Assembly: GCA_036702865.1 (NCBI GenBank)
Contig: DATNQD010000059.1
Coordinates: 248,001-312,000 of the forward strand
Reading direction: 5' to 3'
DNA from: Trichocoleus sp.
Lineage (GTDB): Bacteria; Cyanobacteriota; Cyanobacteriia; Elainellales; Elainellaceae
Length of the DNA: 64,000 bases
The translations under genes and the position numbers were made by a program. Shown piece after piece: positions 8,814 through 17,804 of the stretch (within the stretch, counting starts at the first letter, position 1; the number at the start of each line of letters is the position of its first letter). The notes under the pieces were generated by a model, which worked only from the letters and a program-made list of their open reading frames with translations, ran no database searches and was not told the origin of the DNA.

Positions 8814-9614
8814 ATGGCTGAACGACTGCAAAAGATTTTGTCTCAGTGGGGAGTTGCCTCGCGCCGTCAGGCAGAGCAAATGATTTTGGCTGGGCGTGTG
8901 CGGTTGAATGGGGCAGTGGTGCAATTGGGGCAAACGGCTGATCCAGAGGTTGATGCGATCGAAGTAGACGGTGCCCTGATTCAGCCTGAAAATCGTCCTG
9001 AACGCCTTTATCTGTTGCTGCATAAGCCTATGGGGGTGGTTTCAACCTGTCATGACCCGCAAGGACGATCGACAGTGCTTGATCTGTTATCTCCGTCGCT
9101 GCGTTCTCAGTTGGGGATTCATCCGGTGGGGCGTTTGGATGCTGCTTCAACAGGGGCATTGCTCCTGACGAATGATGGCGAAATGACGCTCAGTTTGACT
9201 CACCCTCGGCATTCCATCACCAAAACCTATCATGTTTGGGTTAAGGGACAGCCGACTGAGGCGACACTCAACCACTGGCGGCAGGGGGTCAATCTGGAGG
9301 GGCGGCAAACACGTCCGGCAACGATCGCTATTCTCAGGGTTGATTCGGGGAAAACGCTGTTAGAAATTGGGCTACAAGAAGGAAGAAACCGCCAGATTCG
9401 CAAAATTGCTGCACTGCTAGGCTGTCCTGTGGTGCATCTCCATCGAGTGGCGATCGGCAAAATTCAGTTGGGTGACTTGGCGAGTGGGCAATACCGTTCC
9501 CTGACGCCTGTTGAAGTGGCGTTTTTGAAGCTGCAAGTTCAGCCTCAAGCGAACCAGGGCAGGCAACAGCCGCATGATGAGCATCGTGAGCGAGTGATAG
9601 TAAGGGCTAGATGA
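8814..9614 (+). CDS. rluB: Pseudouridine synthase, RsuA/RluB family
   Basis: This 266-residue enzyme isomerises a uridine in ribosomal RNA to pseudouridine. An N-terminal S4 RNA-binding domain (about residues 3-60; LQKILSQWGVASRRQAE) is followed by the catalytic domain. The catalytic Asp lies in HPVGRLDAASTGALLLTND, and the downstream motif is EGRNRQIRKIAALLG. Among the family it best fits RluB (23S rRNA), although RsuA-type specificity cannot be excluded by eye. Its stop overlaps the start of the RodZ-like gene (ATGA), so the two are probably translated together. Confidence 0.9.
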   Translation: MAERLQKILSQWGVASRRQAEQMILAGRVRLNGAVVQLGQTADPEVDAIEVDGALIQPENRPERLYLLLHKPMGVVSTCHDPQGRSTVLDLLSPSLRSQLGIHPVGRLDAASTGALLLTNDGEMTLSLTHPRHSITKTYHVWVKGQPTEATLNHWRQGVNLEGRQTRPATIAILRVDSGKTLLEIGLQEGRNRQIRKIAALLGCPVVHLHRVAIGKIQLGDLASGQYRSLTPVEVAFLKLQVQPQANQGRQQPHDEHRERVIVRAR

Positions 9615-10483
9615 TTATGACAAGAGACTCCTCCCTACGACAGCAAGAGCAAAGCGATAAGCTGATGCAGATTGGGGCATACCTGCGTCAAGTCCGAGAA
9701 GACTATGGCTGGTCACTGGAAGAGGTGGCAGGTAGAACACTGATCCAGGCGCGTTTGCTGCGGGCGATCGAAGATGGCAAGATCCAGCATTTGCCGGAGC
9801 CTGTCTATATTCAAGGCTTTATTCGTCGCTATGCCGAAGTACTGGGATTAGATGGCTCAGCCTTTGCTGATGCCTTTCCAACACAAACCACGATTCGGTT
9901 TGGTGTCCCTTCCTGGAAGGAGTCTCCAGCAGCTCAACTGCGCCCACTGCACCTGTACGTTGCCTATATTGCGCTGATTGTGGCATCGGTTAGCCTGCTG
10001 TCTCACATGGTGAATCGTTCGGCGAGCACCCCTTTAACCAGTTCTGGAGCCAATTCTCAAATACTTGTGGGTAGCACAGGGCAAGCCGTAACCTCTGCCC
10101 CTGGAACTGCAAGTGCAGTGAAGCCAACTACCGTCAGGACAGGCTTGAATGCGGTAAATTCCGTAAATCGTCCGCTCGATCGTTTAGACGGGGATCAGCC
10201 AGTACGGGTTGAGATCAAGCTAACGGCGCAATCCTGGCTGGAAGTGGAGGTGGATGGGGATGTCAAACTGGCAGATGTGCTGCCTGAAGGAACTGAGCGT
10301 TCTTGGACAGCCAAATCTCAATTGCGGCTACGGGCGGGTAATGCAGGCGGTGTGATGCTGACCTACAATGGCGGTCGTTCCGAGCAGATGGGACCTCCCG
10401 GAGCCGTCGAAGAAAAGGTATTCTCAGCTCCCAAAGACACAGCTAGCCTACCTCCTGATCAAATTCCGATCGTGGCACGCTAA
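9611..10483 (+). CDS. RodZ-like protein (HTH plus DUF4115)
   Basis: This 290-residue protein has an N-terminal xre-type HTH (about residues 18-85; IGAYLRQVREDYGWSLEEVAGRTLI). A single membrane segment (about 117-135) is followed by a Thr/Ser/Ala-rich linker and a C-terminal DUF4115 beta domain (about 195-265; QSWLEVEVDGDVKLADVLPEG, shown in part). This is the RodZ layout, in which the cytoplasmic HTH contacts MreB and the periplasmic part supports cell shape. A role with MreB is inferred. It overlaps the pseudouridine synthase gene by 4 bp. Confidence 0.83.
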   Translation: MIMTRDSSLRQQEQSDKLMQIGAYLRQVREDYGWSLEEVAGRTLIQARLLRAIEDGKIQHLPEPVYIQGFIRRYAEVLGLDGSAFADAFPTQTTIRFGVPSWKESPAAQLRPLHLYVAYIALIVASVSLLSHMVNRSASTPLTSSGANSQILVGSTGQAVTSAPGTASAVKPTTVRTGLNAVNSVNRPLDRLDGDQPVRVEIKLTAQSWLEVEVDGDVKLADVLPEGTERSWTAKSQLRLRAGNAGGVMLTYNGGRSEQMGPPGAVEEKVFSAPKDTASLPPDQIPIVAR

Positions 10484-10808
10484 CAATAGCGAATGGTGGT
10501 GCGATCGAGGCTTGATGAACAGGGCATCTGTGATAGTAGCTATCTGAATATTAGTTGTCTCAAGGGTTTTGATAACTGAATTGGGCAGAACTTTGAGCAG
10601 AACTTTGAGCCACAAAATAAATTCAGCAGAATTGCTCAACTGATAGTCTGCTTCTGTGCAGTGCCATACCCTTAACAGAAAAATTTGCAAAAGTCACAAG
10701 GGGATCGCAATGCAGGTTCTAGAATGGCAATATTGTCACTTCCCAGCGACAGACGTTTGGTTGCTTTTTCATTAATCCACCTCTTCATTTAAGACACCCT
10801 GATTCCCT
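10484..10808. other. Intergenic region upstream of leuA
   Basis: This 325-bp stretch has no supported gene. A short direct repeat (CAGAACTTTGAG, twice in a row near 10588-10611) is visible. It presumably carries the leuA promoter. I cannot identify a leader peptide or a riboswitch. Confidence 0.6.
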
Positions 10809-12428
10809 ATGAACACCCCGTCTAACCCCGATCGCATCATCATTTTCGATACCACCCTCCGCGATGGCGAACAGTCTCCCGGTGCAACCCTAAACGTGGA
10901 TGAGAAACTGGCGATTGCGCGTCAACTGGCAAGGCTAGGGGTAGATGTGATTGAAGCAGGGTTTCCCTTTGCCAGCCCTGGTGACTTTGAAGCAGTCAGC
11001 AAGATTGCTCAACAGGTTGGTACAGAAGCAGGTCCAGTCATTTGCGGTTTAGCCAGAGCCACACGACAAGATATTGAGACTGCTGCAAAAGCGCTGCAGC
11101 CTGCTGCCAGACCTCGGATTCATACGTTTATTGCCACGTCAGATATTCACCTGGAATACAAGCTGAAGAAGACTCGCCAAGAAGTGCTGGAAATTGCGCC
11201 GGAAATGGTTGCTTTTGCCAAAAGCTTCGTTGACGATGTGGAATTTTCCCCGGAAGATGCGGGACGCTCTGATCCAGAGTTTCTTTATCAAGTGCTGGAA
11301 CGGGCGATCGACGCAGGCGCAACGACGATTAATATTCCTGATACGGTGGGCTACACAACACCAGCAGAATTTGGTGCTTTGATTCGCGGTATCCGAGAAA
11401 ACGTCCCAAACATTAACAAAGCGATTATTTCAGTTCATGGGCATAATGACTTGGGCTTGGCAGTGGCAAACTTTCTTGAAGCAGTCAAGAACGGGGCGCG
11501 TCAGCTTGAATGCACCATCAACGGCATCGGTGAACGGGCAGGGAATGCGGCTTTAGAAGAATTGGTCATGGCACTGCATGTCCGCAGGCAATATTTCAAC
11601 CCGTTCCTGGGTCGTCCGATCGATTCAGAGGCTCCTCTTACCAACATTGATACGCGCCACATCTACAAAACTTCTCGTTTAGTGTCCAATCTAACGGGGA
11701 TGCTGGTACAGCCGAATAAGGCGATCGTGGGAGCGAATGCGTTTGCTCATGAATCAGGCATTCATCAGGATGGCGTGCTTAAGCACAAGCTGACCTATGA
11801 AATTATGGATGCTCGATCGATCGGCTTGACGGATAATCAGATCGTTTTGGGCAAGCACTCCGGCCGAAACGCTTTCCGTACCCGTTTGAAGGAATTAGGC
11901 TTTGATCTGTCTGATCAAGAGCTAAACCGGGCATTTCTGCGCTTTAAGGAGATGGCGGACAAGAAAAAGGAAATCACCGACTGGGATCTGGAAGCGATCG
12001 TCAATGATGAAACTCAACAGGCTCCAGAACTGTTCAAGCTTGAGCATGTGCAGGTTTCTTGCGGCGATCATGCCCGCCCAACCGCAACCGTAATGATTCG
12101 GACGCCTGATGGTCAAGAGCTAATGGATGCAGCGATCGGGACTGGTCCTGTTGATGCAGTTTATAAAGCGATCAATCGAGTGGTGAATGTGCCGAATCAG
12201 CTGATCGAATACTCAGTGCAGTCAGTGACAGCCGGGATTGATGCGCTGGGAGAAGTGACGATCCGCCTCAAACATGACAATCGGCTGTTCTCTGGTCATG
12301 CTGCCAACACGGATATTATTGTGGCTTCGTCTCAGGCTTACATGAATGCGCTGAATCGGCTTTACGCTAGCCTGGAGCAAGGAAAATCGCTGCATCCGCA
12401 GCACGGGGAAGCACAAGCAGTCAGCTAG
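10809..12428 (+). CDS. leuA: 2-isopropylmalate synthase
   Basis: This 539-residue enzyme condenses acetyl-CoA with 2-oxoisovalerate, the first committed step of leucine synthesis. The HMGL-like TIM barrel opens with [12 protein letters not shown] (metal Asp and catalytic Arg). It has the metal-binding HGHNDLGLA, the [12 protein letters not shown] motif and HESGIHQDG. The C-terminal regulatory LeuA dimer domain spans about residues 390-515 and normally gives leucine feedback inhibition. Length and architecture are normal. It is followed by a strong intrinsic terminator and stands alone, as leu genes usually do in cyanobacteria. ilvC, from the connected branched-chain pathway, lies at 34627-35622. 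Confidence 0.97.
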   Translation: MNTPSNPDRIIIFDTTLRDGEQSPGATLNVDEKLAIARQLARLGVDVIEAGFPFASPGDFEAVSKIAQQVGTEAGPVICGLARATRQDIETAAKALQPAARPRIHTFIATSDIHLEYKLKKTRQEVLEIAPEMVAFAKSFVDDVEFSPEDAGRSDPEFLYQVLERAIDAGATTINIPDTVGYTTPAEFGALIRGIRENVPNINKAIISVHGHNDLGLAVANFLEAVKNGARQLECTINGIGERAGNAALEELVMALHVRRQYFNPFLGRPIDSEAPLTNIDTRHIYKTSRLVSNLTGMLVQPNKAIVGANAFAHESGIHQDGVLKHKLTYEIMDARSIGLTDNQIVLGKHSGRNAFRTRLKELGFDLSDQELNRAFLRFKEMADKKKEITDWDLEAIVNDETQQAPELFKLEHVQVSCGDHARPTATVMIRTPDGQELMDAAIGTGPVDAVYKAINRVVNVPNQLIEYSVQSVTAGIDALGEVTIRLKHDNRLFSGHAANTDIIVASSQAYMNALNRLYASLEQGKSLHPQHGEAQAVS

Positions 12429-12449
12429 TCTTGTGACATAACGATCGCG

Positions 12450-12483
12450 GGTGGGTGATAATGGGTCACTCACCTTTATTTTT
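12450..12483 (+). terminator. Rho-independent terminator after leuA
   Basis: A 9-bp stem GGTGGGTGA/TCACTCACC (one G-U pair) with a 7-nt loop is followed by TTTATTTTT. It begins 22 bp after the leuA stop and ends before the next start at 12501. Confidence 0.88.
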
Positions 12484-12500
12484 GGGTTTCTGGGGCAAGT

Positions 12501-13403
12501 ATGGGTGATCCGATGGTGTATCGCAAAGACTATCGCCGCAAAGAAAAGAAGCGAGAATTCTCCTTCTTGCCCCAAAAGCTGCCTGCTATCTGGCACTCGA
12601 TCGGCACCTATATTTTGTTAGGGGTAATTGCGCTGGTGATGCTGCTGCCGCTGGTCTGGCTCGTGAGTACGGCATTCAAGTCTCCCACTGAAGACATTTT
12701 TCAGTTTCCGCCGCGCCTCCTGCCTGATCAACCCACGCTCAAAAACTTTGTTGAAGTCTGGCAGACCAATCCCTTCGGGCGCTATCTATTTAACAGTACC
12801 CTGGTTGCGGTTTTGACGGTTGGCTTGAATTTGCTGTTCTGCTCTTTGGCAGCTTATCCCCTAGCGAGGCTCAACTTCCGAGGACGCGGTGCCTTGTTTA
12901 CGCTGATCGTCTCAACAATTTTGATCCCATTCCAGATCGTGATGATTCCGCTCTACATTCTTACGGTGCAGTTGGGTTTACGAAACTCCTATTTAGGGCT
13001 GATTTTTCCGGCGATCGCTTCTGCTTTTGGCATCTTTTTGCTGCGTCAAGCATTTCAGGCAGTACCCAAAGAACTTGAAGAAGCTGCCCGGATGGATGGC
13101 TGTTCGGAGCTTGGAATTTGGTGGTTTGTCATGCTGCCGTCGATTCGTCCGGCACTTGTCACATTGGCAATCTTTGTGTTCATTGGTGCCTGGAGCGATT
13201 TTCTATGGCCCCTGATCATTCTGGATCAGCCAGACTATTACACCCTGCCCCTTGGTGTGGCAAAACTGGCGGGTGCTTTCTCGCTGGATTGGCGATTAAT
13301 TGCTGCAGGCTCCGTTATTTCGATCGCCCCCATTCTGATTTTCTTCCTGGTAATGCAGCGATATATTGTCCCAACGGAGACGGGCAGTGGGGTCAAAGGC
13401 TAA
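12501..13403 (+). CDS. Carbohydrate ABC transporter permease, MalG type
   Basis: This 300-residue inner-membrane protein has six predicted segments. The EAA loop (ELEEAARMDGCSELGIWWFVMLPSIRP, residues ~190-215, shown in part) is the contact site for the ATPase. The first segment follows a basic N-terminus (KDYRRKEKKRE), and the protein ends YIVPTETGSGVKG, typical of the MalG/UgpE branch. No substrate-binding protein, second permease or ATPase gene lies nearby, so partners must be encoded elsewhere and the substrate cannot be named. Its stop codon directly abuts that of the convergent ftsX gene. Confidence 0.92.
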   Translation: MGDPMVYRKDYRRKEKKREFSFLPQKLPAIWHSIGTYILLGVIALVMLLPLVWLVSTAFKSPTEDIFQFPPRLLPDQPTLKNFVEVWQTNPFGRYLFNSTLVAVLTVGLNLLFCSLAAYPLARLNFRGRGALFTLIVSTILIPFQIVMIPLYILTVQLGLRNSYLGLIFPAIASAFGIFLLRQAFQAVPKELEEAARMDGCSELGIWWFVMLPSIRPALVTLAIFVFIGAWSDFLWPLIILDQPDYYTLPLGVAKLAGAFSLDWRLIAAGSVISIAPILIFFLVMQRYIVPTETGSGVKG

Positions 13404-14306
13404 TTAGCGTAGTGCAAAGCGTCGGACGGCAAACAGACTACCCAGCAACCCGACACAGCTACCCAGCGCCAGCAGCGACAGTGGCAAGAGAACGGACTCA
13501 ACAGGGCTTAGCTGCAGTCCATTCGTCAAAAACTGAATCAAGGCAGGCTGCTGCACCAGTAAGTTCTTGATAAATCCCTGCATTGCCCAAATCAAGCTCC
13601 AGGCGATCAGCGCACCCACAATTCCCAGCGTCAGCCCTTGCAAAATAAATGGCAGGTAGATCCAGCTTGTTGTTGCTCCGACTAACTGCATCACTTCAAT
13701 CTCCCGTCTTCTTGCCATCACAATTAAGCGAATCGTGGTTGTGGTAACAGCAATGGCGGTCAGTGTGAGCACCGTTGTTAAGGTGAAGCTAACCCAATTT
13801 AAGCCCTGGTTTAATTGAGCAATGCGCTGAACTGCTTCATTCACAAACTGCACCTCATCCACTCCCTGAAGCTGAGATAGCTTTTGGGCGAGAACTGGAA
13901 CTGATGCCGCATCCGTTGCCTTTACCTTCAACTCATCAACCAGCGGATTACCGTCCAGTTGATCGGTGGCTCCAGCAATTTGAGACAGCCCCATCTCTGC
14001 TAACAAGTTTGCCCAGGCGTCTTCTTTAGAAATCGCTGCGATCGATCGCACTTCCGGTATTGCCGTAACGACCGCCCTTAAATCTTCTGCCTGCACCCCT
14101 GTATCCAGGTAAACGGATACCTCCAACTGGCTACCAAACTGATTCAGTAGCCCCTCGACCTGCCAGGAGGTCTGTAAACTGATGCCAAATAAGAACAGCA
14201 GCACTGTTACTGTACTGACTGCAGCCCAGTTCATCCAGCCGCCTCGTCGCAGCCCTAACATTGTCTCTCGCAGCAAATAGTCCGATCGGGTCAACCACTG
14301 CAACAT
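13404..14306 (-). CDS. ftsX: FtsX-family permease-like cell division protein
   Basis: This 300-residue protein has the FtsX plan: a first membrane segment (about 28-48), a periplasmic domain (about 50-165; LEVSVYLDTGVQAEDL, with EVQFVNEAVQRI at the end), then three C-terminal segments. MARRREIEVMQLVGATTSWIYLPF is the conserved cytoplasmic motif (shown in part). With FtsE it forms an ABC-like complex that controls peptidoglycan hydrolases at division. ftsE is not adjacent in this window. It ends back-to-back with the MalG-type permease and faces def divergently at the other end. Confidence 0.9.
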   Translation of the reverse strand: MLQWLTRSDYLLRETMLGLRRGGWMNWAAVSTVTVLLFLFGISLQTSWQVEGLLNQFGSQLEVSVYLDTGVQAEDLRAVVTAIPEVRSIAAISKEDAWANLLAEMGLSQIAGATDQLDGNPLVDELKVKATDAASVPVLAQKLSQLQGVDEVQFVNEAVQRIAQLNQGLNWVSFTLTTVLTLTAIAVTTTTIRLIVMARRREIEVMQLVGATTSWIYLPFILQGLTLGIVGALIAWSLIWAMQGFIKNLLVQQPALIQFLTNGLQLSPVESVLLPLSLLALGSCVGLLGSLFAVRRFALR

Positions 14307-14501
14307 CGCTCACGCCTCACCAATAACAGAACAATTGTAAGAACGAAGGGCAAATGATGAGGAATGAAAAGAAATCTTTAGAATCTGGGAAGGTCGGTCT
14401 TCTGGACTAGGGAAGATTATTTCCCACCCTGCATCAGTCATGATTAACTAAGATGGAGAAAGCAGAATTGTAATCATTGTTCATTCCGCAAGTATGGGGT
14501 C

Positions 14502-15065
14502 ATGACATCGCAAATCCTGGTTGAAAAAAAGAAATTAAATAAAGCGCCGCTAGAACTACACTACCTGGGCGATCGGGTACTGCGGCAGCCAGCTAAGCGC
14601 GTCTCAAAGGTTGACGATGAGATTCGGAAACTGGCGCGGCAAATGCTGCAGACGATGTACACCGAAGATGGCATTGGTCTCGCTGCTCCCCAAGTTGGAG
14701 TGAACAAGCAGATCATTGTCGTGGATCATCAACCGGATGAAGCGGCAAACCCTCCTTTGATTCTGATTAACCCGGTGATTACAGGTGCCAGTCAAGAGCT
14801 ATGCGTTGTTCAAGAGGGCTGCCTTAGCATCCCCAGTGTGTTTCTTGATGTGGTTCGGTCTAAGGTGATCGAAGTGTCTTTTAAGGATGAACACGGACGA
14901 CCTCGTAAAATGACAGCGGATGGACTCTTAGCAAGAGTAATTCTGCATGAAATTGATCACCTGAATGGCGTGATGTTTGTCGATCGCGTGGATAATGCGC
15001 TGGCGATGAATCAGGAATTGTCGAAGCACGGCTTTTCTGCCAAAGATGTTAAACCCATCTCCTAA
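14502..15065 (+). CDS. def: Peptide deformylase
   Basis: This 187-residue metalloenzyme removes the formyl group from the N-terminal Met of new proteins. All three motifs are present: GIGLAAPQVG, EGCLSIP (metal Cys) and HEIDHL (metal His residues and catalytic Glu). The ~20-residue N-terminal extension (MTSQILVEKKKLNKAP) is common in cyanobacterial type 1B enzymes. The ATG at 14502 is the first in frame. It is divergent from ftsX. Confidence 0.97.
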   Translation: MTSQILVEKKKLNKAPLELHYLGDRVLRQPAKRVSKVDDEIRKLARQMLQTMYTEDGIGLAAPQVGVNKQIIVVDHQPDEAANPPLILINPVITGASQELCVVQEGCLSIPSVFLDVVRSKVIEVSFKDEHGRPRKMTADGLLARVILHEIDHLNGVMFVDRVDNALAMNQELSKHGFSAKDVKPIS

Positions 15066-15177
15066 GATGTCTGGTGGAGCAAAGCGCTCGGTTGCTCGAA
15101 GGTGTGATTCTCCACCTGCTTAGTTTTGGTATAAGAATATTCAAACTTCTGTCTGTGAATCAAAGGTAGGATCTCCA

Positions 15178-15372
15178 GTGACTCCAAAAAGTGGTGTGTT
15201 TCTTGCAGGTTCTTGTGTCGCGGCGATTGCCGCAGTGGGTTCGGTGTTTGAACTCTCTTCAGGAACACCCCAACTGGGGACACTAACAACAAGTGTGATT
15301 CTGGCGCTGGCAATCCCGCTGACTGGGCTGTTTTTTTATGCCGCAGTTCAAGACGCGAGAGCAAACCAGTAG
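15178..15372 (+). CDS. Small two-segment membrane protein, function unknown
   Basis: This 64-residue protein has two hydrophobic segments (about residues 6-24 and 38-56) joined by SSGTPQLGTLTT, and ends FFYAAVQDARANQ. It starts with GTG at 15178, preceded by AGGTAGGA at suitable spacing, which supports it being real. It lies between def and the FHA-PrsW gene. It resembles small conserved cyanobacterial membrane proteins, but I cannot assign a function. Confidence 0.68.
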   Translation: MTPKSGVFLAGSCVAAIAAVGSVFELSSGTPQLGTLTTSVILALAIPLTGLFFYAAVQDARANQ

Positions 15373-15414
15373 ATGTTACGCCATTTTTGTGCTCTTTATT
15401 GATCTCTGCCAGCG

Positions 15415-16794
15415 ATGCCTGGATCTTGTCCTTCATCTGCGTTGCTGCGGCAAATTCTTCCTTTGGGTAAGGCTGGCTTAACGCCGATCGCTTATGTGCT
15501 GATAACGCCGACGCCAATCTTGGTTGGGCGAGATCCTCGCTGTCAAATCGTATTGGACTCGGAAAATTACGGTGGGGTTTCGCGTCAGCATGTGCGGGTT
15601 GCTCCCTCACCCTATTCGCCTTCTGGCTGGGAAATCTGCGACCTGAGCAGCGCCAACGGAACTTATGTAAATGGGCAACGCCTGCAAGGATGTCGCTTTC
15701 TTAGAGATGGCGATCGAGTTGTGCTGGCAAAAGACGGACCTGAGTTTCGATTTGAGCTTCAGCCTGTAATGAATGTTGAACCTCTTCCTCGTCCGACCGT
15801 TCCTTCGGCTTCCCGTCAATTGGCTCCTGCAACCCTACCAGCGGAAGATCCCGATCGCGCTCCGCCTGATGCCGTTACATTCAGTCAACTCTTTCCGATT
15901 ATCTCAACTGGGCGCGATCTGACACGCAAAGCCTATCTGGTGCCAGGAATCATCACGGTGGCGTTTGTTGTGCTGATGTTCCTGTCCATTGGTAATCCTG
16001 CTTTTTTTAATTTGTTGGTGGCAGCTTATGTTGCAGGCATCGCCTACTATTTTGTTTATCAACTCTGCGGCAAACCTAAACCCTGGTGGGTGATTGTTGG
16101 GTCAGCTCTGACGACAATGCTGCTGTTGGCAAGCCCTGCTTTACCGCTGTTCATTCTGGTATTCCGGAAGATTCTACCAGGTGATATTCCTCAAATCGGT
16201 GATTCGATTAGCTTTCCGGTGCTGCTGGTGCGAATGCTGTTTGGTGCAGGGCTGATGGAAGAGCTACTGAAGGCAATCCCAGTGCTGCTGGCTTATACGA
16301 TTGGAACGAAACTTCGATCGCCTCGCAGAGAGCAAATCGGCGTATGGGAGCCACTCGACGGTATCTTGCTTGGTACAGCGTCTGCGGTAGGCTTTACACT
16401 TCTTGAAACGCTGGGACAATATGTACCGGGGATTGTGAATGATGTGACGCTTCAGGCAGGCGCAGACTATGGGGAGCTAGTAGGACTTCAACTACTGATT
16501 CCACGACTGCTCGGCTCGATCTCCGGACACATGGCTTACAGCGGTTATTTGGGCTATTTCATTGGTTTGAGCGTTTTAAAGCCGACCAAGCGCTGGCAAA
16601 TTCTGGGAATTGGGTATCTAACGGCAGCAGTGCTACATGCACTCTGGAACTCGACTGGAATGATTAACCTGGTGGTTTTAGCGGTGGTTGGAGTGGTTTC
16701 TTATGCGTTTCTAGCAGCGGCAATTCTCAAAGCTAGAGCTTTATCACCCACTCGGTCTCAAAACTTTGCAACTCGGTTCTATCGATCGCGCTAA
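15415..16794 (+). CDS. FHA domain fused to PrsW-family intramembrane protease
   Basis: This 459-residue fusion has an N-terminal FHA domain (about residues 25-115; GRD at 38-40, SRQH at 56-59, SSANGTYVNGQRL) linked through a Pro/Ala-rich stretch to a multi-pass membrane domain. The membrane part has the PrsW glutamic protease signature: EELLK at 282-286, the second-motif Glu (FTLLE, ~331), GH at 371-372 and HALW at 408-411. PrsW cuts the anti-sigma factor RsiW in Bacillus. Here phosphothreonine reading may steer the protease, but that is inference. The ATG at 15415 has no strong ribosome site. Confidence 0.87.
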   Translation: MPGSCPSSALLRQILPLGKAGLTPIAYVLITPTPILVGRDPRCQIVLDSENYGGVSRQHVRVAPSPYSPSGWEICDLSSANGTYVNGQRLQGCRFLRDGDRVVLAKDGPEFRFELQPVMNVEPLPRPTVPSASRQLAPATLPAEDPDRAPPDAVTFSQLFPIISTGRDLTRKAYLVPGIITVAFVVLMFLSIGNPAFFNLLVAAYVAGIAYYFVYQLCGKPKPWWVIVGSALTTMLLLASPALPLFILVFRKILPGDIPQIGDSISFPVLLVRMLFGAGLMEELLKAIPVLLAYTIGTKLRSPRREQIGVWEPLDGILLGTASAVGFTLLETLGQYVPGIVNDVTLQAGADYGELVGLQLLIPRLLGSISGHMAYSGYLGYFIGLSVLKPTKRWQILGIGYLTAAVLHALWNSTGMINLVVLAVVGVVSYAFLAAAILKARALSPTRSQNFATRFYRSR

Positions 16795-16870
16795 GGAACT
16801 CCAGCCCTCAAAGTGAGGTAATTGACAGAGATAGTTGACTTTGAATCTCAAATTAACCCATTGAGCAGTA

Positions 16871-17500
16871 CTATTCTTCGGTTTTAGCAGGCATTTGGGC
16901 AATTGCATAACGGGCGATCGCCAGGCTGAGACGAGCTTGCTCAATTCCAGAGAGGTCTGTCCAGGCAGCACAGCGAACCGATCGCAGGGCAGATTCTAGC
17001 ATTTCAGATTCTGCACCGCCTCGCATCGCATAGGCAAAAGGACGGGCTAGAACCTGTAGATCTTCTTCTGCCCAGTTTGGCAGACATTCTTGAACGGAAT
17101 GCACTAGCTGATCCGCCAGCGACAAGTTAGAAGACATGACACGACGAGCCCGCGAGACGATCGCATCGATCATTTGCTGCGGTACTTGAGCCGTAAACTG
17201 CTGGAACAGATCAGACAATCGAGGACTTTGAGCCAATTCAACGACAGGAGCTTCAACCGTTTCAGTTACCCATAGCTGATCAAACGTTGTTGCGAGGCGT
17301 TGTCCCGCTTCAGTCAGTTCAGCCGACGTCCATCCAGCATTCATGACTTCTTGTTCTAGAGCCGCAAAATATGCTTCTGCTTCCGGGTCAGCCGGATTCC
17401 AGGGGTAGCTTGCAGTTTCATCGAGAATTAGGTTTAACAGCTCCAGTTCAATTTGGTTGGGGAACGAAGAAGTCAGGGAACGGCTGGAATCGTGAGTCAT
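16871..17500 (-). CDS. Conserved cyanobacterial protein, function unknown
   Basis: This 209-residue, mostly helical, acidic soluble protein has no membrane segment or signal peptide. Recurrent motifs include LELLNLILDETASYPWNP, AEAYFAALEQEV and ARPFAYAMRGGAESEM. The ATG at 17500 is clean. It lies 304 bp upstream (in transcription sense: downstream) of the CHAT-FHA gene on the same strand, so a link to that gene is possible. I do not recognise a characterised family. Confidence 0.75.
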   Translation of the reverse strand: MTHDSSRSLTSSFPNQIELELLNLILDETASYPWNPADPEAEAYFAALEQEVMNAGWTSAELTEAGQRLATTFDQLWVTETVEAPVVELAQSPRLSDLFQQFTAQVPQQMIDAIVSRARRVMSSNLSLADQLVHSVQECLPNWAEEDLQVLARPFAYAMRGGAESEMLESALRSVRCAAWTDLSGIEQARLSLAIARYAIAQMPAKTEE

Positions 17501-17804
17501 TGGTTTACTCCTAAATCGTCGCTGGGTCGAAGGTTCTGCTTTTGATATCGATTACTACAGTTAGGGTTCAGCCAGTTCCGCAATTGGACTGGAAAATTTG
17601 GGGAAAGATCTGCAGGCGGGATCAGGGGTTCGCAATTGGGGATCGGGGAGATGAAATTTGTAAACGGGAAATTGATGAGCTGAGAGCCGGGGGATGTTGG
17701 TCAGTCTAGCGGAGGTTAAGGAGTGGACGGTTGCTAAATTGGATAGGTCAAAAGGGTGAATTCTATAGTCTAATCCGTTGTGTCTGCACTGCCTGTGAAC
17801 TACA
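17501..17804. other. Intergenic region, no gene seen
   Basis: About 300 bp lie between the CHAT-FHA gene and the following unknown gene. It is G-rich in the plus strand (17580-17720). I see no supported ORF, hairpin terminator or RNA gene. Confidence 0.55.
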
